DNA of 64,000 nucleotides from Jacaranda mimosifolia. Its lineage: Eukaryota; Streptophyta; Magnoliopsida; Lamiales; Bignoniaceae. Shown piece by piece: positions 21,215 to 32,922 of the stretch. The first letter of the stretch is position 1. The number at the start of each line of letters is the position of its first letter. The stretch covers positions 39,959,404 to 40,023,403 of the forward strand of contig CM032122.1 of the NCBI GenBank assembly GCA_018894105.1, read 5' to 3'. The notes beneath the pieces were generated by a model. It searched no databases, was not told where the DNA came from, and worked only from the letters and a program-made list of their open reading frames with translations. Position numbers and translations under genes: made by a program.

Positions 21215-24200
21215 ATGGAAAGGTGAGCACATTTTCTAGTGTTGTTTGAATTGTACTAATACAATTTTCTATGAGCCTCAGAGTTTTGTTTTTCTTTGTA
21301 TTGTCCTATCTTCCAGATATAAAATTTTGGCAGAGCTTGGTGATGGAAGTTGCGGTAGTGTATATAAAGCTGTACATATTGAGACATCTGAGATTGTAAG
21401 GAGTTTTGTCAATTACTTTCATTTCTATTCTGGGGAAGTTCCACTCACAGAAAAAATCTTGTAATTTAGATTCATCTATTTACTATCCAGTATCTGTGCT
21501 AGGTTGCAGTCAAAAAAATGAAGAGAAAGTTCTATTACTGGGAAGAATGTGTAAACCTGCGAGAAGTAAAGGTTTGTGAGTCAATTTGCCGGTGGATTTA
21601 CACTAGGAAAGCATAACGAAACCTGAAGGCATAAATGTGGAAGGTGCCCGTGGTTGTTTAATTGGGAAACTAACAATTTTATGTTTCCCTTCTGTGCAGT
21701 CTCTACGTAAATTAAACCATCCTAATATCATCAAGTTGTTGGAGATTGTCCGAGAAAACAATGAACTTTTCTTCATATTTGAGTACATGGTATCATTTCA
21801 TTGCTTTTAACATTTTGCAAATTGATGGGTTTCCAGATCAAAGTCAACTTTCTAATTCCATCATGGTGGGTTTCAGGAATACAACTTATACCAAATAATG
21901 AAAGAGCGGCAAAAATCTTTTTCAGAGGAAGAGATACGAGGCTTGATGTCTCAGGTGCTGCAAGGGCTTGCGCACGTACATACACATGGATATATTCATC
22001 GGGATTTAAAACCTGGTATTTAATAATCAAGTAGTGTGTTTCCTGCATACATGAATTGATGTACTTTTGTTGATCAAGAAAACAATCTATAAGCTAATTC
22101 TTTGAAATTCTTTCTGCCTCCAGAGAATTTGTTGGTGACGAATAATAAAATAAAGATTGCTGACTTTGGACTGGCTAGAGAACTGTCATCAATGCCACCT
22201 TTTACTGATTATGTTTCTACTCGCTGGTGAATAATCTTCACCAACAAAATTACATTGTGCTTGAGTTTCTAGTTCAGAACTGTCTAATGGATGTCTCATA
22301 TATCTTTGTTTGCAAGGTACCGAGCTCCGGAGGTATTGTTGCAATCTTCATCCTATACTCCTGCCATTGGTATGCAAAAACTCCTTTTTCACTCAGAATT
22401 CTTCATTCTAATTAAGATGTCTATGAACTAATGGACTGCACTAAATACTCTCAGATATGTGGGCAGTTGGTGCAATACTCGCTGAGCTTTTCACCTCGTG
22501 TCCCATTTTTCCTGGGGAAAGGTGACTGCATAATTTATTTTTCAAACTCCTTTTGGTTCCAATAAAAATATAAGTGTTCTGTTGTCTTGCTTTTATTCAA
22601 CCAGATGAGCTATAGAACTTTCTTTATCATGTGAAGTACGTTCTTTAATTTTGCTTCATCTATGGGATTGAGATTGATATCTATGTGAAATGTCATGGAG
22701 TCAGGCTAAATTTTGTAGACCAGTGAAATCTTGTTTCATATATGACCAGTGAAATTGATCAATTATACAAGATATGCTGTGTGCTTGGGGCGCCAGATTG
22801 GAAAACCTTTCCTGAGGCCACCAACATTTCTCGATTAGTTGACATCACTTATTCAGAAGTGAGTCTGATGTTTGGCATTATCTGCTATGACCTTCTCAGA
22901 TGTTATTTATTACTGATTTTAGCATCAATTTTGTTGGTAGATTATGCCTGCTGATCTTTCTGATATTATTCCGAACGCAAGCTTGGAGGCCATAGACTTG
23001 ATCAAGGTAGCTTCAACCCATCTGATTTACCTTAATTGCGTATATAATTTGATATCCTTCTGATAGGTTAAGCATGCTTATTCTGATATTTCTTTTCACT
23101 GACAGCAACTTTGTACATGGGATCCATTAAAGAGGCCAACTGCATATCAATGCTTGGAGCATCCTTTTTTCCATGTAAGATTACATATATATATATATAT
23201 ATAAGCTTACTGTTGCTTCTGCATAAATACTAATTTCTGCCTATGACTAGGTTCCCATGCACCTTCCTCGTACACCTGCAAATGCACTTCAGTTAAATCT
23301 GGGTGGGGATCGTTGACATCTAGCATACTTCTAAATATTGTAGTCAATATCTGTGCTAAGATTCTTACTTGTTTCCTTGTATGTAGGACCTGAACCTAAT
23401 CTTGAACTGAACCTCTGGAACTTTAGCACTGTAGCAGATGATTGTTTTCTTGGCTTGACATTGGCAGTGAACCCCAATGCTCCATACTCGGGTAACAAAT
23501 TGTGTTTTTTGCGGGTATAAGATTATTGAGATGTTGGTTCTGACATTGATGCTTTTCCTTTCCATTTATTTCTTACGGAGCATATTCAAAGATGTAACAT
23601 GTATGATGGGACAGCTGACTTGAACTGGTTGACAGTTTAATTCTTGAACCGTATCAGCACTTCAGGTGCACCAAGGCCTCATTAACAATGTGATTGTCCT
23701 CAGGATCTAGTTTATTGTGACCAAACAGACAAGATTGGCTAATTTGGCATTCTATACTCTTCTCATGCTGATAGAAAGCTTCATTTAATGAATTTAGTAC
23801 CCTGGGAATGGGAATAGAATTTACACGTTGGTAGCTAACAGGAAACAATCTGATAGAATGTGCTTTCAAGCACACCAATTCATATGAAACACTCGACATG
23901 CCCAAGATCATCTCCTTACAGGGTTCTATGGTCCAAACCTGTAATTCACAAGTGGATTGCAAAGTAAAAATGCGAAGAAAAGGAACAGCTTCCTGACTTT
24001 ATTTAGTTCAAATGAGGAACATTGCATCTGTATTATATCCTCTTTTTTTCTCACTTTTCTTAGTTTGTCCGACTATGTGAGTTCTTTGAGGTTTGTAGAC
24101 TTAGTTGATCTCACCTTAGCCTGATTCACATTTTCATCCTGCTTCAGTGGTTGTTATTAGTTGCTGCCTTTCTGGAAATTTCACTTGTATCTGACGAGTG

Positions 24201-25238
24201 ACTTTACTTCTTTTAGGGAAGGTCAACAAAAGTGAAGGTAAAAAAGAGGTATTTTTCAAGCTGTATGTTCCTCTTTTCCTAGGGCTGATAATTTTCTTCT
24301 TCTTCTTCTTCTTCTGTCTTTATTTATTTTAATGTCAAAGGAATTTGACCTGATATGTGCAGGATATGACAATCTATTCTGGTTTTCGTGATCATTCACA
24401 GCAATCAGGTATTTTTGTTGCTCGACTACTACTATCTACCAAATTTCGTTCTTCAACAAGACATGATAATTGTATGCTTGCTGCTGCTGCTGCTTTCAGT
24501 TTTCTGGTCTCTGTTCCCTTCTGATCGCAATGTAATTACCACATCAGTGGAGTCTCCCCTATCCTTGTCTTTTGGGTAAGTTACCCATGGCTACACGTAA
24601 ATGTGTTTACAAGGTTTTAATTTGCTACTGTTCTTTCTATATCCTATAAACCAAAATCCTTTAGCCTTAAAAAGTATTGTTCCAATCATCTAATCTTGAT
24701 TAGCAGGAAATTATACTTTTGTCCAGATATGTGTCTTAAATAACACACAGAATAAAATTTAATGTCATACCTTACTAGTTTCAAATGAGTGCATTCTTCC
24801 TATTCTTGTTTTTGTCCTTCTGGTAAACTGGTAAGAGGGGTGGGAAGCAGTGAGGTGGGCAAAAAATCCAAAACACCGACTTCCCCCACGATCCCAAGAA
24901 AGAGAGAAGTCCCACTACTAACCTTAGCCAAAAGGAAATGAAACTGAGAATTACTAAAGCAGAGAAAACAAGATCAGAAAGAGAAGAATGGTTGATTTTG
25001 AAAAAAAGCAAAATAACTTATAAGCTGATGATTCCTTACGTGTTAGATGCGGAAATAGTTGAGTTTAGTATTGTCTGATCTTTCTTTCTCGTGATTTCAC
25101 CATTGCAGTTCAGTTCCAAATCCATCGATCGGAGGTCCACATTCAGCAGGATTTGGCATGACATCTTTCCAGTCCAACATCTTAGACCGTCCCTTACTGG
25201 CGACATCGTCACCCTTCCAGCAGGGCCGTTACCTTTGA
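21215..25238 (+). CDS. MHK: MHK-type serine/threonine kinase (MAK/ICK/MOK, RCK family)
   Basis: Seventeen coding exons can be joined with consistent phases: 21215-21222, 21317-21395, 21503-21571, 21700-21789, 21877-22015, 22124-22226, 22317-22369, 22455-22521, 22750-22858, 22941-23006, 23106-23174, 23251-23302, 23387-23491, 24217-24248, 24363-24408, 24500-24575, 25109-25238. They give 430 residues. Kinase marks: Gly loop GDGSCGSV (11-18), VAVKK with the ATP lysine at 33, HRDLKPEN from 123, DFG at 142-144 and WYRAPE at 163-168. The activation loop carries a MAPK-like T-D-Y (156-158). The C-terminal tail ([43 protein letters not shown]) matches Arabidopsis MHK (At4g13020; about 440 residues). 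The RCK family regulates cilia length in animals; its role in higher plants is poorly known. The first exon carries only 8 coding bases. The 23302/23387 and 24217-24248 boundaries are the least certain. Confidence 0.9.
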
Positions 25239-25619
25239 ATTGTACAGATTCCCTGGTAGGCATTATCATACGGCAAGAATTTTATGGAAATTGGCCGTAG
25301 TTCTTATAGGTTTTGATTTTTAACATGCTGAGCTTTCTTTTTCTCCTGTTAAGTCTTATGGAGAACACCCCCTGGAAACTGGGAGGTAGTTAGAGAAGTT
25401 AGTTATGTGAAGTAGCTACACATGATGACACTGATCTTCCATTGGAAATTATTAGTGACTTCACTTAAAACCTAACTTTTGTTGACTTCAAATATACGAA
25501 CCCATTTTTCAGGTTTTGCTTGAATAATATTTTTATTTTTATTAAGAAAAAAAAATCAATAATATATACACAAATTATAAAGCTTATGAGAATGAATCAA
25601 GTGAAGATTCAAGATATAG

Positions 25620-25995
25620 GACTTTTAGAGGTTTGTTTGATGCGTGTACTGCCGAATGTTTGGGAGTAAGGGAGGCATTAAGTTGGATAAAGCAGTCAGA
25701 ATTTCAAAAGGTGGTCCTCGAATTAGACGCGCAAGAAGCAATTCGTTTTATAAACAAACATGGTGTTTTTAATTCCTCTCTAGGTCTTATCATTGATGAT
25801 TGTAGAAAAATTAAAGAAGATTTTGCTTATTTTCGTATTTCATTTGTGAAACAATCTGCGAACTCGATTGTTCATGTGATTGCACGAGTGTCGGGTTCTT
25901 TATCTGATCGTGGGAGATGGAGTTCACATCCACCCCAGTTTATTGTAGAAGCTATTAACGGTGATCTTTGATTAATAAAACCTTTTTAAATTCAA
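25620..25995 (+). pseudogene. LINE 3' end with RNase H-like domain fragment
   Basis: An open frame (about 25633-25971, no ATG) encodes a fragment of the RNase H-like domain usual at the C terminus of plant non-LTR retrotransposon polyproteins. It has AECLGVREALSWIKQ, then VVLELDAQEAIRFIN with the acidic D, then SLGLIIDDCRKI and FVKQSANSIVHVIARVS. After the stop come TTAATAAAACC and an A-rich tail (about 25980-26000), as expected for the 3' end of a LINE. Reverse transcriptase and endonuclease parts are absent, so this is a 5'-truncated insertion. It lies about 380 bp past the kinase stop codon. Confidence 0.85.
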
Positions 25996-25999
25996 AAAA

Positions 26000-27449
26000 A
26001 ATTAATAATTCAAGATTATAACCTTTAAACTCTTGTAAAATACTTAAAAGAGGTGTTGGGGTTGTCCAACAAGATCCAAATGATTATATATAAGTATGCC
26101 CTTAAGTTACATTATATTCATTGTAATTTTACCAATATGCCCCTCTTCCCTAATCCTATTAGTGCCATTGACTTTGGATTCTCCAATCCTAAGCTTATGT
26201 AGTTTCCTTCCTATGAAGTCCCCAGGGTTTTTTAGGATTCAAAACATTCCTGGGTATAGGCTTGGGCCCATCTTAGGGCCAGCCCATCTCATGCATAGGA
26301 CTACACGGGCCTCTATTTAGCTCAGCCCAACATGTACGGTCAGAATTTATTATTTAGCATAATATTATATATGTCTTAAGAAATTATATATATATATATA
26401 TATATATTCGGCCTATGGGTATCAATTTGGGTTAGAATCCATGGGTTCAATTCAACCAACATAATTTTGGATTGAGTTGGGCTCAATATTTCAGAAATGG
26501 TTGAGCGGGTTGGATTTTAGATGTATCGTATCAAATTTGAATTCAAAATGGATTCATTCAAAAAGTTTAATTAATTTAATAAATTATCTCATTATGTTGT
26601 AAAATTATATATTAGATAGAGTGTAGAAGGCATAGTAATAATACAATAATCTTTTGAATTAGTTTTTTAAAATAAGTAAATTAATTTTTTTTTATTTTCT
26701 ATTGAAACAATTTCAAACGCAATCCAAGCTACAACTCAATCCCCTTTGAACCCAATCCACTTTCAATCCAAAAGAAAATCGTAGAATTTGATATATCAAA
26801 GTAGAATTTATCCAAACCGCACATAATGCAACTCATCATAGGAGATTCAAAAGCTAGAAGCATTGATTGAATTATGTCGAGTTTAGAGAATATTTTAAAT
26901 TTGAGTTCAAGTTGAATTCAACTCAATTTGATTAAATTCAAATTGTCAAGTAAATTATAAACAACTATGAACTTAAGTTCGAACTTGGGTTTGAAATTAA
27001 TTAAGTAATAGTAATATAATATACTTTATTATGATAAGATGAAGATATAATTAACATATATATATCAAGAGCCTCAAACTTAAATACATACATACAGCTC
27101 AAGATTAGAACGAAATAGAGATCAAATTCGACTCAACTTGACTCATGAAACTCACAATTTGGCCCGACTCATTTGCATCACACCCCACCTAATTTTAAAA
27201 TTGGAAAATAATATTTGAATTACAAATACCTTTCAATATAATTATTACTTTAGACAATTAATTAACTATTTCACTTCTAAAAGATTACGCTACATATTGC
27301 TATTAATAAACAACATATATAGTGAATAAGACAGTAGAAGGATATATTTATTTCAAGAATTCAAAACTAATAATACACAAACAATCAAAAAAATGAAAAA
27401 ACTAATAATACACAATCTTATTAATTGCTAAAAGCCAAAAAAATTGGTT
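26000..27449. other. AT-rich spacer with degenerate hAT-like MITEs
   Basis: No gene. About 26410-27190 is filled with GGATTGAGTTGGG-, AACCCAATCC- and GTTCAAGTTGAATTCAAC-type inverted words and ends CTCATTTGCATCACACCCC. Reversed, that end is a GGGGTGTGATGCAAATGAG terminus like the other hAT-like MITEs here. It may be two overlapping degenerate copies. An (AT)n tract lies at about 26390-26407. Confidence 0.5.
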
Positions 27450-27486
27450 TGGGGTGGGGTGGGGTGGGGTGGGTGGGGGTGGGGTA
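27450..27486 (+). repeat. (GGGGT)n G-quadruplex-type tract
   Basis: The plus strand has seven runs of 3-5 G separated by single T residues, including four consecutive GGGGT units. It lies about 70 bp beyond the stop codon of the minus-strand glycosyltransferase, so that transcript would carry C-runs and the template the G-runs. Confidence 0.85.
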
Positions 27487-27557
27487 CGTGGTTGGCTGGA
27501 CTGTCAGGTTCGTGGCTTGCAAGTATTGATTTCCTTATTTTAGCATCATACTAATAA

Positions 27558-28973
27558 TTAAGTACTTGAGATCCCAGCAATGCCCTCCATTTCCTTAACC
27601 AAATCCAAGATTAACTTATCCTGAACAACCTTATTAAGCAGAAAATCCCTCCATTTCTTCTGATTATCTCTAATGCTTTTCCCTGGTTCCTCATCAACCT
27701 TAACCATAACACTCTCGACAGCCTTCTTGATATCCTCTTTCCCAAAATACCCATCTTCATCTCTCCTATTTACCTCCACACCAGCCCTCAAATCCCCACT
27801 CACAAGCTTAGAATTTAAGAACTGATCACCCTTTTGTGGCAACATAACAAGCTGACAATCATTCACAAGTGCCTCAATAACGGAACTGAATCCCGCATGA
27901 GATAAGTAGCATCCCACATTCTTGTGGGCCAGAATCTGCTGCTGCTGAATCCAACCAGTTGAAATGACTCCTTTGCCCTCCACCCTCTCCAAGAACCCTT
28001 TTGGAAGAGCCCTCCTCAGCTCGGCTGAGGAGTCTTTGTTAGCAGGAAAATTCAAGACTAGAAAGAATGGTAAACCAGTTAGTTCTAGCCCTAATGCCAG
28101 TTCTTTTATCTGATCATCACTCAAGAATGTTTCACTCCCGAAAGAGCAGAAAATGACAGATTTAGCCTCGAACTGGCCTAGCCAGTTAGCCCATTTCTCC
28201 TCCAGTTCATCGGCGGCGCGGCCCTCAGGGACCACCGGGCCGACTAAAAGAACAGTTTTTTCGAACTGGGATTTCACATATTGTATATAAGGAGCTTCCA
28301 TTTCATTGCAAGTCTTGGCTAGGATAATTGAGCAGTTTTTGAGGCCCGAAAGCACACGATCATACACGCAAGGCTTCCCGTGGAAACTCTTGAACATGTA
28401 GAGAAAATCTTGGGCTTCAAAAGTTCTAACTGAAGTTACAGAAGTTTTGGGAAAGCCTGGAGGTGGGTTTTTAACTTGTTCAAGATTTGGATAGGTTTTG
28501 GGATGAGGGAGTACTCTGGCGGGGATGGTAAGAAAAGCAGTTGAAAGAGCAATGAAAACTGAGTAGAAAGCTGTTTTGATGCCTAAATCAGAAGCCATTT
28601 TTGGGAGCCATTCTTGGGCGAAATCGAAGAGGACAAAATGAGGTTTTAGTTCTGATAAAAGTTGCTTGATTTGGGGTTGCATGAGATCAAGTGCAACTTT
28701 GAGGAGCTCAGCTTTAGTAGGGTTCAACTCAGAAGTGCTCTCAGAGCCTGGAGGAAGGCCCTCAACGGATGGGATTTCGAGGGGGAGAATTTGTATGGTG
28801 GGATTTGGGTTAAGCATTGATTTGATGCGCTGAACATTTCCTGGTGCTGAGAAGAAAGAGATTTTGACTCCATGAGAGGAGAGCTTTTTGGATAGCTGGA
28901 CAAAAGGGCTTATGTGGCCAAAGGCGAAAAATGGAAACATCACAAGGTGAAGAGGTTTTTTCTCATTCCCCAT
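27558..28973 (-). CDS. UDP-glycosyltransferase, UGT79/91-like
   Basis: Intronless, 471 residues from ATG 28973. The open frame extends 39 bases further upstream, but only to a TTG, so the MGNEKKPLHL start is preferred. GT1 family, GT-B fold. The N-terminal acceptor domain has FPFFAFGHISPF with the catalytic-type His at 20 and a partner Asp at about 117 (VLFDFAQEW). The C-terminal PSPG box spans 341-384, from WIQQQQILAHKNVG to the terminal DQ. Inside it the usual HCGW is HAGF (359-362). The FAFGHISPF and DCQLV.LPQ features place it near UGT79/UGT91 enzymes, which add a sugar to the sugar of flavonoid, anthocyanin or terpenoid glycosides. The actual acceptor is unknown. A TATA-like sequence (AAATATAG on the minus strand) is near 29040-29048. 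Confidence 0.9.
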   Translation of the reverse strand: MGNEKKPLHLVMFPFFAFGHISPFVQLSKKLSSHGVKISFFSAPGNVQRIKSMLNPNPTIQILPLEIPSVEGLPPGSESTSELNPTKAELLKVALDLMQPQIKQLLSELKPHFVLFDFAQEWLPKMASDLGIKTAFYSVFIALSTAFLTIPARVLPHPKTYPNLEQVKNPPPGFPKTSVTSVRTFEAQDFLYMFKSFHGKPCVYDRVLSGLKNCSIILAKTCNEMEAPYIQYVKSQFEKTVLLVGPVVPEGRAADELEEKWANWLGQFEAKSVIFCSFGSETFLSDDQIKELALGLELTGLPFFLVLNFPANKDSSAELRRALPKGFLERVEGKGVISTGWIQQQQILAHKNVGCYLSHAGFSSVIEALVNDCQLVMLPQKGDQFLNSKLVSGDLRAGVEVNRRDEDGYFGKEDIKKAVESVMVKVDEEPGKSIRDNQKKWRDFLLNKVVQDKLILDLVKEMEGIAGISST

Positions 28974-31900
28974 TTCTTCTTTTGGATCCCTCTTTCGCTC
29001 TCTCTGTGGCAAGGTTTTTTCAACCCCAAGAGAGGCTCTTTCTATATTTAAGAAGACAGAGGTGGTATGAATTTGGGGTAGTTGGGTGTTGGAAAGTTAA
29101 TTAGATTCAAGTGTTTGAATGGTGGATATGCATGGCAGATAGGGGAAGTGCTGCATAAAATAGTCATTATCATTTGTACCTTGTGTTCATAATTAAATGA
29201 TGTCATAATTGCTATCAGCATATCTAATTTATAATTTCAAGACAAGACAGTATTTTGTTATATAATCTTTGTTATTCATGTGATATAACCACCTCTCACT
29301 TGGGTTGGTGACATGTTCACTCCTAGATTGAACTCAAAATTTGATTCCTTACAAGGGGTGTAAATAAGTTAAGTCGAGCTCGAATCTAGTAGGTTCAAGC
29401 TCGACTCATTTATTAATTCGCGAGCTCGAACTCGAATCGAGTTTGATCGAGCCTAAACAGCCCAACTCAAGCTCGGCTCGATGGAATAGGTGAAGGCTCG
29501 GTGAGTCTTATCAAGCTCGACTTAGTAAGGCTCGTTATAGAGAAGTAGAAAAGTTCGATTCGTATAAATTTGGATGAGTTCGAGCTCAAGTTCATATAAA
29601 TTTAAATTAACTCAAACTCATTTAGACTTAAAATAAAATCTATAATGATAAATTTTTAAATAACTTTGTTATATATTTTTCTAAAAATAAAAAATTGAAT
29701 TATTATTATTATTATTTACTTATTTTTATAAAATTTATTATATGAACCTATATTATAATTATACATGTGTATATATATAAAATAAAAAAGCTCGTTTGTG
29801 CTCGCGAGTTTTTCGAACTGAATATTATTAAGTTCGTCTTGAGTTCAAAAAGATCGAGTCGAATACAAACTTTTATTGAATCGAACTCGAACCATTTGCA
29901 AATCGTCTCATTTCATTTACACTCATATCTCTTACTAGTACTTTAAAGGTTAAAAATATAGAAGAGTTTGTTATAAGTTTTGAACTCGTGAACTCCGAAC
30001 AGTGAACCCAGTACAATAACACGAAGTTTCTAAGACAAGAAGGGAAGGCGTGGGCCTGCATAATTATGTTGACATATAAAGACCAACCACCGAGATTGGG
30101 GTGAATCATATAAGCGAAATTAGGTACAATTCTCCCTCCTATTCAAGTTGGCAAGTTCTATGTTAGTGGTTTAGGTAGACTTAGTGATACTATCTATAAA
30201 AGATGTCATTTAATTATATATATTAAATGATAAAAATTTTATTTTGATATTTTAATTATTATAAATTTAATAGAAAAAAAATAATGTTTAAATTGTCATC
30301 AATGACAATTAATGATATATGAATATTAGTGATCCAATGACAATGAAAATATCATAAATTATAGTGAAAATTTTATTATTATTAAAAATTACACTAATTG
30401 ATAATAACGACATATATTTTTTCGGGTGTTGAGAGAGAGCATTCTATCAATAAAAGGTTCAATTTCCAAATATAGGGTGGATTTTGTCAACGGTAGTCTT
30501 ATGCAATAATTCATATACGCACATATTATATATATTATACATATTTTATTATTATTTTAATAATAAAAAAAATTACTCAATTTCATTTTTACTATAAATA
30601 TCTAACAAAAAAATATTGATTTGGCTGCTGCAATAGAGTTTGTCTCCTCCCAAAATATAAACAAACATATCAAAAAATTTCAAAATAATTTTCTTATTAT
30701 TCCCAAAATATAGACAAATATACATCATATTCCCTAACTTCACTCCCAAAACTCATTATTCCAAAACATATAATTCATATTCAAATATTAACTAAAAAAA
30801 TTTAAAAATTAAGAATATAAATTAAAAATATATAATTAATAATTTTATATGGAAGTACCTAAATTTTCATCTATTAAAAGAATATTATTGTAAGAATTAA
30901 AGACTAATGCCATTATTAAATTATTATTATTAGAAATAATTTATAAGAATAGATTGTACGGTTGTTGATAATAGAGTTAAAAAAAAGGGGTAAAATGAAA
31001 ATATTACTAATAAATCCTAAGGGTTTGTATTTAAATTTGAAAAAAGAAAACTCAGCCAGCAGAGAATCGCACCCCCAAAGCGCTACTCCAGTAATTTTTA
31101 ATCATGTGCACAGTATCGAGCTATCCACAAAATGTGGACCGGCTCACAAAATCAATCTCCGATATCAAACATATGATTAGTATATTTCAGCCCCCAATCC
31201 CGTCTAATTGAGGGAATCAAACACGGCCTTAACTTTGACGTTTTAATGGGATTCAATGCACTACTACTGGGTATGATTGCACTTAGTTCCTTGTCTTTTT
31301 TATCAACCGACAATTCATGCAAATGTTTGATTTGGTTATGGCTTTTTGGCTTTGCTCGCATTAAGGCAATTGTTCTATTCGCATTACCATAGCTTTTTTT
31401 TATCTCATTTGTATTCCAATCAAGGAAAGAGGTTTAACTACCTTTCTGAGGGTAATAGTTCATCCTGCTTATTCTATACATACTTGAAAATCCAATTCAT
31501 AGTATGGAAGATCTATTTCTGCTGTCAGTCTTAAAGGCATCCCAAGAACTTATGTGCAAATGCTACCAAAGGTTCCCCAAAATGCGAGAGTTAATCCTTC
31601 TTATCTGACAGTTACTTACGCAAAAATTGATAGTTTTCAAGATTCTCGATGATATATGGGGCTTTCTATGGTCTGATAGGGATCGTATCCATCTGACCAA
31701 TCTAGACCATTAATTATACAAAAGAAAATCATAACCATAAAATAGGTATGAACTTAATTAAATTTAAAAGACAAAATTGACCCTATGACTTTATTACACT
31801 GTCATATTATTTATTTTTTTTATATATAAAAGTATCAAAATGTCGCTATCTCAAGTAGCTACATCTTTTATTATTTAAAAATAATAAATATAAAATGTAT

Positions 31901-32922
31901 CAATTTTTTTTATATAAAAAATGCAAAGGTGAAATAGCGACACCCTTGTAAATATTGAAAAATTATTATTTATAAGTGGATATATATTATCTATACATAT
32001 TTAGATAAATTATTATATACATATATACACCTATATAAATATATACAATAGGAAGGATAAACACAGCTTGGGGAAGGAAATTGGTAGGGTTATTTTGAAG
32101 GTGTCGCTGATTTCTTATTCTTTCTTCTTTTTTTTAAATTTTTTACTTCTTTTAATATTATTTTATTTTATATACATAGCTTGTCAATTCTTGACCGTTG
32201 GCTATTTTTTTATTAATTTAAAGTACGGGAAAAACATATATGTCACACTTCAGTAAAATTATAGAAAATGTCAATGTCATTGTTTGATAAAGGACAAATT
32301 AGTAATTTTAAAATTTTGAAGTGTTGTTAATTTTTTCACCAAATCGTACCAAATGTTGCTAGCAAGTGATCATTGGTTGGCTACAGTCACGTAGGTACAA
32401 GCCTACCTTACAGTAGAAAACCCGATGATATATGAGGCTCTGTGGATGCCTCGGCAAGATTGATTGTAGTGCTGTATTGATTTTAGTACAAGAACAGTTA
32501 TCTCTGTATTTAGAGAGCCAGACCATAATGTCTGAACAGGACAGTGAAAAGCGTATGTTTAGACAGCTGAAATTCTGCTGCAGTTATGTTAAAATCTAAC
32601 CCCAGAATTCATGCTCTGATTTCCAAATCTAAAATCTCATATTGTTTGGGACCAAGCAGTCAAGCGCAGTCAAGCAGATGATCATCCCCATCCATCAATT
32701 ATGCATGATCATGACATTAGCAGCAAAGCCAGAACTGAAGCAAATCATATCCCTGAAATTCGACAAATATTTAAAACACAAAATGATGACTTTTATTTGA
32801 ATATGAAGCAGATACTGGATAAGATTCTCATTTCTTGGATAATTCCAAAGATAGGCACAAGAAATGTACGGTTTAATAAACAAAAAATGTATTCTATTCT
32901 TATTTCAATAAAAAATCAACCT
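28974..32922. other. Intergenic region between UGT and GCH1
   Basis: No supported gene. It holds the hAT-like MITE at 29355-29925 and a possible family-A MITE fragment at about 30640-30790 (CTCCCAAAATATAAACAAAC in minus orientation). Long AT-rich stretches fill about 30180-30620 and 30800-32300. About 31050-31350 and 32340-32700 are of more mixed composition but gave no recognisable coding or RNA gene. Confidence 0.6.
29355..29925. mobile_element. hAT-like MITE
   Basis: About 570 bp. The left end GGGGTGTAAATAAG faces a right end that reverse-complements to GAGTGTAAATGAAATGAG. The outer parts are packed with inverted GAGCTCGAA/TTCGAGCTC words (CGAGCTCGAACTCGAATCG, CTCGGCTCGATGG) and the middle is AT-rich. 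No ORF. The flanks resemble each other only weakly (TCCTTACA versus CTCTTACT), so the target duplication is unproven. Confidence 0.65.

Noticed and set aside
23251..23325. In-frame TGA after GGDR in the kinase gene, read as a truncation
   Set aside because: A GTGGGG donor at 23303 joined to the acceptor before 23387 restores the conserved PNLELNLW segment.
24781..25011. 76-codon minus-strand ORF
   Set aside because: Lies within the last intron of the kinase gene and has no family features.
28974..29012. Upstream extension of the glycosyltransferase frame
   Set aside because: The extension opens at a TTG, is highly charged, and is not family-like; the ATG at 28973 matches UGT N termini.
31050..31350. 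Possible small RNA or organelle-derived insert
   Set aside because: Mixed composition only; no recognisable structure or organelle gene.
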